Assembly (NCBI GenBank): GCA_905233965.1
Contig: CAJOFG010000045.1
Coordinates: 1 to 7,573, forward strand
Origin: an uncultured Selenomonadaceae bacterium
Lineage (GTDB): Bacteria > Bacillota > Negativicutes > Selenomonadales > Selenomonadaceae
Direction of reading: 5' to 3'
DNA length: 7,573 nt
Shown: in pieces, positions 1-5,509 of the stretch
Position numbering within the stretch: the first letter of the stretch is position 1
Layout of the letters: each line of letters opens with the position of its first letter
Notes under the pieces: model-generated
What the model saw: the letters and a program-made list of their open reading frames with translations, nothing else
Databases searched by the model: none
Told to the model about the DNA's origin: nothing
Translations under genes and position numbers: made by a program

Positions 1-150
1 TTATCAAAGCATGAACTTAAACGACATCTGGGCGATTATCCGCAGATTGAAACAGCCCGCCGAATTGCAGCAAATATGACTTTGGAAGGGAACAAGTCTC
101 AGAGTTTTAACTGCTTTTTAGAAGGGGTAAAACGAATTGCCAACGAGTAA
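1..150 (+). CDS. C-terminal end of an unidentified protein (5' truncated)
   Basis: An open frame runs from base 1 to a TAA at 148-150 and encodes 49 residues; the 5' part lies outside the window. I do not recognise the family. The visible piece is mostly polar and probably helical, starts LSKHELKRHLGDYPQIETAR and ends GVKRIANE; a segment around residues 14-45 could be a small helical domain, but no catalytic or binding motif can be named. It lies 13 bp upstream of the superoxide dismutase start on the same strand, so the two belong to the same source DNA. The frame has no internal stop, which supports coding. It could be the end of a mobile-element or DNA-binding protein, but that is a guess. 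Confidence 0.5.
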   Translation, partial: LSKHELKRHLGDYPQIETARRIAANMTLEGNKSQSFNCFLEGVKRIANE

Positions 151-163
151 GAACTATAATTCC

Positions 164-349
164 ATGTTCGTCCTCATCAACCTACCTTACGCGGCAGATG
201 CGCTGGAGCCAGCCATCAGCGCACGGACGTTGTCTTTCCACCACGGCAAGCATCTGCAGGCCTATGTGGACAATCTGAACAAACTCCTGCCCGGCAGTCC
301 GTTCGAGGGGATGGCACTGGAGGAGATCGTGCGAACGGCATCGGCGGGG
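164..349 (+). CDS. Fe/Mn superoxide dismutase, N-terminal fragment (3' truncated at junction)
   Basis: About 62 residues match the start of iron/manganese superoxide dismutase, the cytoplasmic enzyme that converts superoxide to oxygen and hydrogen peroxide. Visible family signatures are LPYAADALEP near residues 7-16, then ISARTLSFHHGKH and AYVDNLN. By alignment from memory with E. coli SodB, His26 is the first metal ligand and Tyr34 the conserved active-site tyrosine. The other three ligands (one Asp, two His) would lie in the missing part, so the fragment cannot be active. The ATG at 164 fits the usual family N terminus; an in-frame start at 137 would only add residues overlapping the upstream gene. 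No Shine-Dalgarno sequence precedes it, as is common in Bacteroidetes. Similarity stops after residue 62, near base 349, where the frame enters antisense plsX. Enzyme identity is firm; the source organism is inferred. Confidence 0.8.
331..349. other. Chimeric junction between sod and antisense plsX
   Basis: Read on the plus strand, these 19 bases are a plausible continuation of superoxide dismutase (VRTASAG). Read on the minus strand they are a plausible continuation of PlsX (HPADAVR). Left of this stretch only the dismutase reading makes sense, and right of it only the PlsX reading. Neither gene resumes on the other side. The shared bases look like the short overlap through which two unrelated sequences were joined. 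An assembly or library chimera is the simplest explanation; a true illegitimate recombination is possible. Confidence 0.7.
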
Positions 350-558
350 TGTTCTCCCATTTCGACGACTTCGCCGGCGTGCCTTATCGAAATGTTCAAA
401 TTGTCCGGAGCGCGTTCGTTTTTCAAAACTTCGCGAATTTTATTTTCGTCGCCGACCAAAATAATTTCTCCGGAAAATTTTTCCGCTGCCAAAATTGCGC
501 CTTTGATAATTTCGACGGGGGCATTGTCGCCGCCCATCGCGTCAACTGCAAGTTTCAC
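331..558 (-). CDS. plsX: Phosphate acyltransferase PlsX, N-terminal fragment (3' truncated at junction)
   Basis: PlsX makes acyl-phosphate from acyl-ACP at the start of phospholipid synthesis and acts as a soluble or peripheral membrane protein. The visible 76 residues have the family start AVDAMGGDNAP (residues 4-14), then an IILVGDE segment near 32-38 and the VVEMGEHPADAVR block at 64-76. The start is GTG at 558, preceded by GGGAG seven bases upstream (566-570), and places the AMGGDNAP motif at its usual distance from the N terminus. Full-length PlsX is about 330-340 residues, so more than three quarters is missing. After Arg76 the frame continues into antisense superoxide dismutase and stops at 262, so a 98-residue prediction here would be an artefact. 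It follows rpmF, as in many Firmicutes, but a terminator separates them. Confidence 0.88.
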
Positions 559-571
559 TTTCTTACTCCCG

Positions 572-591
572 GCGCAAAAAAAATCTTGCGC
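572..591 (-). promoter_or_regulatory. Small hairpin just upstream of the plsX ribosome binding site
   Basis: A perfect six-base inverted repeat, GCGCAA (572-577) and TTGCGC (586-591), flanks an eight-base loop. On the plsX mRNA the hairpin ends one base before the CGGGAG ribosome binding site region, so it could influence translation start. A role in translation control is inferred; it may equally be remnant secondary structure of a leader. It does not resemble the FapR operator as I remember it. Confidence 0.35.
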
Positions 592-596
592 GTTCT

Positions 597-630
597 AAAA
601 AAAAAGAGCAGGTTCTTTAAATGCCTGCCC
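597..630 (-). terminator. Rho-independent terminator between rpmF and plsX
   Basis: Reading the minus strand, GGGCAGG (630-624) pairs with CCTGCTC (612-606), a seven-pair stem with one G-U pair and an 11-base loop, followed at once by nine T residues (605-597). It begins 18 bases after the rpmF stop codon. It should end, wholly or partly, transcripts of the DUF177-rpmF unit, so plsX either depends on read-through or has its own promoter in the short gap. Confidence 0.82.
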
Positions 631-647
631 AACAATTTCAGGTATCC

Positions 648-824
648 TTAAGCCGTCTCTATAACTTCTCTTCCGTTATAGTAACCGCATTCCAGGCACA
701 CATGGTGTGGGAGTTTAGGTTCGTGGCATCTCGGACATTCCACATAGTTCGGAGCTTCCAACTTCCAATTAGCACGCCGCCTGTCGCGTCTTGATTTGCT
801 CAATTTTCTTTTCGGTGCCGCCAA
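648..824 (-). CDS. rpmF: 50S ribosomal protein L32
   Basis: This 58-residue protein is bacterial ribosomal protein L32, a small zinc-ribbon component of the large subunit. Its N terminus (APKRKLSKSRRDRRRANWKL) has the basic family signature, followed by a four-cysteine zinc site: Cys30 and Cys33 in ECPRC, then Cys43 and Cys46 in VCLEC. The length is normal. The start codon is TTG at 824; no ATG or GTG fits, and AGGAGGTG lies six bases upstream. The gene starts four bases before the end-side of the DUF177 stop region (stop at 828-830), so translation is probably coupled. The yceD-rpmF pair is widely conserved in bacteria. The four-cysteine form is typical of zinc-binding L32 variants. The call is firm. 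Confidence 0.95.
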   Translation of the reverse strand: MAAPKRKLSKSRRDRRRANWKLEAPNYVECPRCHEPKLPHHVCLECGYYNGREVIETA

Positions 825-827
825 TCT

Positions 828-1283
828 TCACACCTCCTCGATTGAATTGAAATTTTTTAACGGCGCAAGTCGCGGATCGACAAAATCTTTGTCGCACTCG
901 CACCGACCGTTATTCAAATTTTTTCCGCAGACCGGACAAAGTCCTCTGCAATCCGGTTTGCACAAATTTTTTAAAGGTTGACCCGCCAAAAGATTGTCGC
1001 GAATAATTTCGGTTAAATCAATTTCGTCATCGACAATTTCTTCCGGATTTAATTCCTCTTCAAAATCGTGTTCTTGATTTTCGGTTGCCTCAGTCAAACA
1101 TCTGTCGCAGATAAATTTTTTGCGACAAAATATTTTTCCTCTCACGACGAAGAAATTTCCCTCGTCGATTATCGCGCCGGAAATTTTGATGTTATCCAAA
1201 AAATTTTCGTCGTTTATTTCCGTCGCCGGCAACTCAAAATTAAAAGGAGTATTACCCTCCTTGCCGATCCGGACTTTGAGCAT
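828..1283 (-). CDS. DUF177 (YceD-family) protein, large-subunit assembly associated
   Basis: A 151-residue protein of the DUF177/YceD family, which almost always sits directly before rpmF; family members are linked to 23S rRNA or large-subunit metabolism, but the exact function is not settled. Visible features are an acidic middle (residues 70-95, rich in Glu and Asp, with EIDLTEIIRDNLL at 87-99), a CDRC pair at Cys59 and Cys62, and a C-terminal cysteine cluster, Cys108, Cys112, Cys116, Cys119, Cys128 and Cys130, in CRGLCPVCG and RCEC, probably a zinc site. DPRLAPLKN near 136-144 is the family's C-terminal signature. The ATG at 1283 fits the family N terminus but has no convincing Shine-Dalgarno sequence upstream. 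The last codons (EEV, stop) encode the rpmF ribosome binding site. Only 93 bp separate it from gene A. Confidence 0.9.
   Translation of the reverse strand: MLKVRIGKEGNTPFNFELPATEINDENFLDNIKISGAIIDEGNFFVVRGKIFCRKKFICDRCLTEATENQEHDFEEELNPEEIVDDEIDLTEIIRDNLLAGQPLKNLCKPDCRGLCPVCGKNLNNGRCECDKDFVDPRLAPLKNFNSIEEV
831..838 (-). promoter_or_regulatory. rpmF ribosome binding site inside the DUF177 coding end
   Basis: AGGAGGTG on the minus strand, six bases before the TTG start at 824. It decides the rpmF start codon and lies within the last codons of the DUF177 gene, which suggests translational coupling. Confidence 0.85.
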
Positions 1284-1310
1284 TTTACAACACCGCCGTT
1301 ATCATGTCAA
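1282..1310 (-). promoter_or_regulatory. Sigma-70-like promoter overlapping the DUF177 start codon
   Basis: On the minus strand TTGACA (1310-1305) is followed after exactly 17 bases by TAAAAT (1287-1282), a near-consensus pair. The -10 element includes the AT of the DUF177 ATG, so transcription would begin near 1275, inside codon 3, and could not make the full DUF177 protein. It might serve rpmF, or be a chance match; the second candidate just upstream suits DUF177 better. Confidence 0.4.
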
Positions 1311-1313
1311 GAA

Positions 1314-1341
1314 TTTATAATGCCTTATCCTTGTTCGTCAG
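1314..1341 (-). promoter_or_regulatory. Candidate promoter for the DUF177-rpmF unit
   Basis: On the minus strand CTGACG (1341-1336; four of six consensus bases) and TATAAA (1319-1314) are 16 bases apart. Transcription would begin near 1307, about 24 bases before the DUF177 ATG. The -35 match is weak, so the call is tentative. The whole 93-bp gap after gene A (1284-1376) shows no GC-rich hairpin with a T run, so read-through from gene A is also possible. Confidence 0.3.
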
Positions 1342-1376
1342 ATAAAATTTAAGCAGAAAACGACATTATATCGACT

Positions 1377-3386
1377 TTAATTTGTCCTTACGAAATTTTC
1401 ACCGGACGAATTGTAAACGTAACGCGCTCCGCCTTTGAATACGAAAGTCACGCCGTCGGTTTTGTCCACCGTCAAACTGCCGGAGCCGACATTCAATTTA
1501 ACTCCTTCGTCGGCGGTTGAGTAGGAATTTACGTCGGAGAAATTGAAATTGTAAAGCCGAACATAATCGCCGGAGCCGGCATTTTCAACAACGTCGTCAC
1601 CCTGATTTTTTCCGTAGTAAAAATGATCCGTGCCGTCGTTGCCGATTAAAGTATCGTTGTTATATCCGGAATTTCCCCAAAGTCTGTTTACTCCGGTTCC
1701 GGCTTTTATCGTGTTATATCCGCTGTCGCCGATTAAAGTATTTTTCCCGGTGGAGTTCGATGCGTCGATAACTTCGATATTTGAAAATTTGCTTGAAGAA
1801 AGTTTTATGTTGACGGAGGAAGAAGTTTCGACGTTCAAAGTATCCGTGCCGTAACCGCCGTAGTAGCGGGACACGCCGCCGGCATAAGTCAGATTGTTCG
1901 AGTAATAAGTATTGCCGATTTTTACGTTTGCCGAAGTTGAACCGTTCGACGAATATTTTATCGCGGTATCGACTTCCTCAGTCGTCGCGTTGACGGTGAG
2001 TTGTCCGCCGGACTTCGTGCCGAAAATTATTCTTGAACCGTCGCGGGTAATTCTGTTCAGTCCCGCGCCCTTGTACAGGACGACGACATCTGAAGTATAA
2101 TCCGTTCCCGCATGGAAATTTTCCACAACGTCGTTACCGTTGCCCGCCGCATAGAAAAATTTATTTTCGTACCCCCACCGACCGATAAGCGTATCGTTGC
2201 CGCCGGAGCCGCCCCACAAACTGTCCGAGCCGTAAGAAACGATATAGTTGTCAAGTTTATTGCCGCCAAAAAAATCCGAAGTGTAAGACGTGCCTGTCAA
2301 AGTCGTTACCGTGCTGTTTGCATATGGATTGTAAGCACCGGTGAAAGGATTTTTTCCTTCCAAAAAAATTTGCAAACTCCGTGAAGAATTTGTAACTTTC
2401 ATTTCGCCGTCCGAAACCGTCGTATTGCTTGATACGGCCGGATCCGCACTTATCGCCGGCGTACTGCCGCCGGAGTAAGCACCGCTTGCCTGTTTCGCCA
2501 AATATCGGAGGAGCATATAACCGCCGGCATAAATATCGCCGCTCGTCGAACTCGTCAAAGCCGAACGGAGCGCGGAAGAATTTGACGCAAGCCGTTTAAT
2601 GTCGCCGTAACGCTCGTCGTCAATGCCTATCAGCAATTCTGCAGAACCTTCCTTAAAGACATTCGGGAGTGACGAAAAATAATTTATGTTCGCCGCCATA
2701 ACAGAGTGAACCATTTCGTGAGCAAGCGTGGAGTCGAGAAAAAATTTTGTCGATGAACTGTCGCCGTCCCTGCCGTAAACATTCAAGCCGGTACCGTAAT
2801 AGCCGGTGTTGATTTTAACGGTAAGCGGAGTCGTCACGCTTGACGAGGCAAGCGCACCGTTTCTCCCTTCGTTTACGAAACTTACGGAAATACCGGTTGA
2901 CGTGCTGCCGCTGCCGTATTTGAAAGACAAGCCGTAAGATTCTTCAATCAGATTCAAAGAGTTTTTCATCCACCAGGTATAAATGGCATTTGCCATATAT
3001 CTTTCGTAATAAGTCATGGCGGACAAATCTTTTTCAAAGCGAACCGTCAGACCGTTGACGGTAAAATATTGCGAAGTCAAAGTCTGAAGGTAACCGTCCT
3101 CCGGAATGACGCCGGATTTTGTTTTCACCGCCCAACCTCCGGCATCAGTCCCGGTTATTGCTCCGTTGTCGGCGTTGCCCAAAATTATTCCGCATTTGTC
3201 GCGCAAAAATCCCGCCCAATTTCCGCGATAAGCCGCGCAGTCATTCACCATTTGCAAACGGAGACCGTCCCAACCGGAAAAGCGCGAAACGTATCTGATC
3301 GCCGCGCTGAGTGCAGATTTTCCGGTGTAACCGGTATTGTCGAGAACGCCCATGAATTTTTTGATGACGCTTTGAGGAGTTGCCAT
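1377..3386 (-). CDS. Secreted RTX-like zinc metallopeptidase, paralogue A
   Basis: This 669-residue protein has no signal peptide; with its RTX-like C-terminal half it is probably exported by a type I system. Residues 1-100 form an N-terminal region beginning MATPQSVIKKFM, with the protein's only two cysteines at 50 and 65. Residues about 105-300 are the peptidase core: HEMVH at 223-227 and Glu246 in FKEGSAEL give HEXXH-x18-E, the zinc site of gluzincin peptidases. The FKEGSAEL...GIDDER block recalls flagellinolysin-type peptidases, from memory. After a short linker (about 301-330), two RTX-like modules cover about 378-468 and 557-642 (LWGGSGGNDTLIG, LWGNSGYNNDTLIG). In the first module the second nonapeptide has lost its Asp (GRWGYEN). 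The ATG at 3386 has GGAGG with an 8-10 base spacing. It is the last of three tandem paralogues. Substrate unknown. Confidence 0.87.
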   Translation of the reverse strand: MATPQSVIKKFMGVLDNTGYTGKSALSAAIRYVSRFSGWDGLRLQMVNDCAAYRGNWAGFLRDKCGIILGNADNGAITGTDAGGWAVKTKSGVIPEDGYLQTLTSQYFTVNGLTVRFEKDLSAMTYYERYMANAIYTWWMKNSLNLIEESYGLSFKYGSGSTSTGISVSFVNEGRNGALASSSVTTPLTVKINTGYYGTGLNVYGRDGDSSSTKFFLDSTLAHEMVHSVMAANINYFSSLPNVFKEGSAELLIGIDDERYGDIKRLASNSSALRSALTSSTSGDIYAGGYMLLRYLAKQASGAYSGGSTPAISADPAVSSNTTVSDGEMKVTNSSRSLQIFLEGKNPFTGAYNPYANSTVTTLTGTSYTSDFFGGNKLDNYIVSYGSDSLWGGSGGNDTLIGRWGYENKFFYAAGNGNDVVENFHAGTDYTSDVVVLYKGAGLNRITRDGSRIIFGTKSGGQLTVNATTEEVDTAIKYSSNGSTSANVKIGNTYYSNNLTYAGGVSRYYGGYGTDTLNVETSSSVNIKLSSSKFSNIEVIDASNSTGKNTLIGDSGYNTIKAGTGVNRLWGNSGYNNDTLIGNDGTDHFYYGKNQGDDVVENAGSGDYVRLYNFNFSDVNSYSTADEGVKLNVGSGSLTVDKTDGVTFVFKGGARYVYNSSGENFVRTN
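1612..1790. repeat. Near-identical block shared with gene B (copy in gene A)
   Basis: About 180 bp coding for the second RTX-like module of gene A match 3648-3826 of gene B with roughly ten mismatches by eye, including unbroken runs of more than 35 and more than 40 bases. Flanking sequence, both within the module and elsewhere in the genes, is much more divergent. This suggests recent recombination or gene conversion between the paralogues. Confidence 0.75.
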
Positions 3387-3394
3387 ATTTCCAC

Positions 3395-3401
3395 TTCCTC
3401 C
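3395..3401 (-). promoter_or_regulatory. Ribosome binding site of gene A
   Basis: GGAGGAA on the minus strand lies eight bases before the ATG at 3386, within the 26-bp gap after the stop of gene B. An eight-base T run (3412-3405) sits just upstream of it on the transcript. Confidence 0.8.
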
Positions 3402-3412
3402 GGTAAAAAAAA

Positions 3413-5479
3413 TTATCTCTTCCTGCTGAAAGAATTTGTGTAAGAATCGTAACTGAATTTCGCGCCGCCTTTGACGACGAAAGTCACGCCGGCGGTATTA
3501 TCGACAGTCAAACTTCCGGAGCCGATATTCATTTTGACTCCGGAGCCGGTTGAAGAAACTGATTTGATGTCGGATTTTTTGACGTTGTAAAGTCTGACGT
3601 AGTCGCCGGAACCGGCATTTTCCACAACGTCGTTGCCCTGACTTTTGCCGTAGTAAAAATGATCCGTGCCGTCGTTGCCGATTAAGGTATCGTTGTTATA
3701 TCCGGAATTTCCCCAAAGTCTGTTTACTCCGGTGCCGGCTTTCAAAGTGTTGTTTCCGCTGTCGCCGATTAAAGTATTTTTCCCGGTAGAGTTCGACGCG
3801 TCGATAACTTCGATACTTGAGAAATTACTTTTTGAAAGTTTGATATTGTTCGAGCCGGAGCCGGTGACGCTCAAAGTATCGGTCGAGTAGCCGCCGAAAT
3901 AATGCTTTACTCCGGTTGCGTCGTAAGTCAATTTGTTTGCGGAATCAGTGTTGCCGATTTTCACGCCGGTATAAGTTTTCGCGTTTCCTGAATAATTCAG
4001 CGCAAGATCGACGCTTGAAACGTCGGTCATGACGGTGAGTTTGCCGCCGTCTTTCATTGTAAAGACAACTTCTTTTTCGTCGCGGGAAATGCGATTGATT
4101 TTCGACGTGATGACGAGTATATCCGAATTTGTCGCATACCTTCCGGTGTAAAAATTTTCAACCGTGTCGTTGCCGTTGCCGGTTCTGTAGAAAAATGTAT
4201 CTCTGCCGGAGCCGCCGACGAGCGTATCATTCCCGCCGGAGCCGCCCCACAAACTTGCACCGCCCGAACCGGAAACGATTGAATTGTTGTTTGAGTTGCC
4301 GCCCAAAAATTTTGCATTCGTCATGCCGGACGCGTCAATATCTTTAACGCCGGTATTGTAGTAAGTAACGGCAGATTTGGAGGAAAAAGGATTCCAACCG
4401 CCGAGAAATACATCGTAAATCATTCGCCCGTTTATTGTCATCGTCGAACCTTCGACGGTAACCGGTCCGGTATAAGTCGTCGTTGAAGTTGTCGGAGTGG
4501 TTGAAGTCGTCGTTGAAGTTGCAGAAGCGGAAGATTGTTTGACGTGTGAGCCGGTTGATGCCTGTTTCGCCAAATATCTGAACAGCATATATCCGACTTC
4601 ATACCTTGTATCATCGTCCGGATTATTGAGCGCGTCCACCAACTTTGAGCTGCTTTTCGCCAATTTTATTATTGAAGATCTTCTTTCGTCGTCAATGCCG
4701 TGAATCAATTCGGCGAGACCGTCATGAACAGTTCCGTTCAAATTTCCGGCGTAACTTACGTTCGCGTACATGAGACCGTGAACAAATTCATGGGCAATAG
4801 TTCGGTCGAGGTAGGAATCTGTAGAGGAAGTTATTCCGTCTTTGGAACTCGTATCCAAACCGTAACCGAAATAATAAGTATTTATTTTCAGTTCCTGTTT
4901 ATTTACGCTTTTCCAACTGTTGACTGAATGATTTGTAACTTTGGCAAGTGTTCCGTTGTCGCCTTTGTTTTCAAAAATGACCGTGATGTTACGAACGAAC
5001 GCACCGCTGTCCGAGTATGAAAGTCCGTAACTCTCCTTGATTAAAGACAAAGCGTTGCCGACCCACCAGGTATACATCGAGTCAGCGATATATCTTTCGT
5101 AATAATTCATGGAGGACAAACTTTTTTCAAACGTGACGGTAAGACCGTTCGTCGTGAAAGATTGAGAATTTAAAGAATACAGGTAGCCGTATTCCGGAAT
5201 GACGCTTGACGCGGTTTTTATGTAACTTCCTCCGGCATCTGAACCGCTTATCGCGCCGGTGTCGTCGTTATCCAAAATTATGCCGCACTTGTCGCGCAAA
5301 AAATTTTCGTAATCGCCGGCGTAAGACGCGCAATCGTTTGCCATCGTTTGACGCAGGTCGAACCAACTTGTAAAGCTTGAAACATATTTAACCGCCTCGT
5401 CAAGCGCGGCAGTCCCGGATAAAGTAGTTTTGTCCAATTTTTTTATGAAGTATTTTATGACGTCTTGGGCGGTCGCCAT
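3413..5479 (-). CDS. Secreted RTX-like metallopeptidase, paralogue B (Asp replaces the third zinc-ligand Glu)
   Basis: A 688-residue paralogue of gene A, collinear along its length and also without a signal peptide. I use the ATG at 5479 because it aligns with the gene A start (MATAQDVIKYF against MATPQSVIKKF) and has GGGAG nine bases upstream; an in-frame TTG at 5500 would overlap that site. Its only two cysteines are at 50 and 65, as in A. The peptidase core has HEFVH at 230-234, but the residue 19 positions beyond the second His is Asp253 (VHDGLAEL), not Glu. Activity is therefore uncertain: Asp could still bind zinc, or the protein could be non-catalytic. A Thr/Ser-rich linker spans about 312-337. 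Two RTX-like modules follow at about 398-484 and 576-660 (GGSGGNDTLVGGSGRDTF, LWGNSGYNNDTLIG), then a tail with GVTFVVKGGAKF. Probably type I secreted and calcium binding, by family inference. Confidence 0.87.
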   Translation of the reverse strand: MATAQDVIKYFIKKLDKTTLSGTAALDEAVKYVSSFTSWFDLRQTMANDCASYAGDYENFLRDKCGIILDNDDTGAISGSDAGGSYIKTASSVIPEYGYLYSLNSQSFTTNGLTVTFEKSLSSMNYYERYIADSMYTWWVGNALSLIKESYGLSYSDSGAFVRNITVIFENKGDNGTLAKVTNHSVNSWKSVNKQELKINTYYFGYGLDTSSKDGITSSTDSYLDRTIAHEFVHGLMYANVSYAGNLNGTVHDGLAELIHGIDDERRSSIIKLAKSSSKLVDALNNPDDDTRYEVGYMLFRYLAKQASTGSHVKQSSASATSTTTSTTPTTSTTTYTGPVTVEGSTMTINGRMIYDVFLGGWNPFSSKSAVTYYNTGVKDIDASGMTNAKFLGGNSNNNSIVSGSGGASLWGGSGGNDTLVGGSGRDTFFYRTGNGNDTVENFYTGRYATNSDILVITSKINRISRDEKEVVFTMKDGGKLTVMTDVSSVDLALNYSGNAKTYTGVKIGNTDSANKLTYDATGVKHYFGGYSTDTLSVTGSGSNNIKLSKSNFSSIEVIDASNSTGKNTLIGDSGNNTLKAGTGVNRLWGNSGYNNDTLIGNDGTDHFYYGKSQGNDVVENAGSGDYVRLYNVKKSDIKSVSSTGSGVKMNIGSGSLTVDNTAGVTFVVKGGAKFSYDSYTNSFSRKR
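3648..3826. repeat. Near-identical block shared with gene A (copy in gene B)
   Basis: Partner of the block at 1612-1790. It encodes the segment from about IEVIDASNSTGKNTLIG to DGTDHFYYG. Gene C shares the protein motifs here, but its DNA matches over shorter runs, for example about 33 bases starting near 5759. Confidence 0.75.
4474..4521. repeat. Short direct repeat in the gene B linker
   Basis: An 18-base sequence (AAGTCGTCGTTGAAGTTG) occurs at 4474-4491 and again at 4504-4521, a 30-base period. It encodes the TSTTT units of the Thr-rich linker, so changes in copy number would lengthen or shorten the linker in frame. Confidence 0.7.
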
Positions 5480-5488
5480 GTAAATCAT

Positions 5489-5493
5489 CTCCC
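5489..5493 (-). promoter_or_regulatory. Ribosome binding site of gene B
   Basis: GGGAG on the minus strand is nine bases before the ATG at 5479. It supports that start over the TTG at 5500. It lies in the 30-bp gap after the gene C stop, so genes C and B are probably co-transcribed. Confidence 0.65.
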
Positions 5494-5509
5494 TTCGCAA
5501 AAATTTTTT

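Noticed and set aside
262..558. A complete 98-residue plsX-like protein
   Set aside because: PlsX similarity ends at residue 76. The last 22 residues are antisense superoxide dismutase; the stop at 262 has no biological meaning for PlsX.
137..598. A 153-residue plus-strand open frame
   Set aside because: Only residues from the ATG at 164 to about base 349 are superoxide dismutase. The remainder is antisense plsX, so the long frame is a product of the junction.
1361..1380. TATAAT on the minus strand just after the gene A stop, as a promoter
   Set aside because: No acceptable -35 element lies 16-18 bases upstream, and the region is AT-rich enough for chance matches.
1630..1854. Plus-strand open frame starting MPSLPIKVS, repeated at 3666-3890 and 5763-5984
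   Set aside because: It is antisense to the conserved second RTX-like module in all three genes. The similarity among the three simply mirrors the paralogy, and no ribosome binding site precedes them.
5498..5500. TTG at 5500 as the start of gene B
   Set aside because: It lies upstream of the GGGAG that fits the ATG at 5479, and that ATG aligns with the start of gene A.
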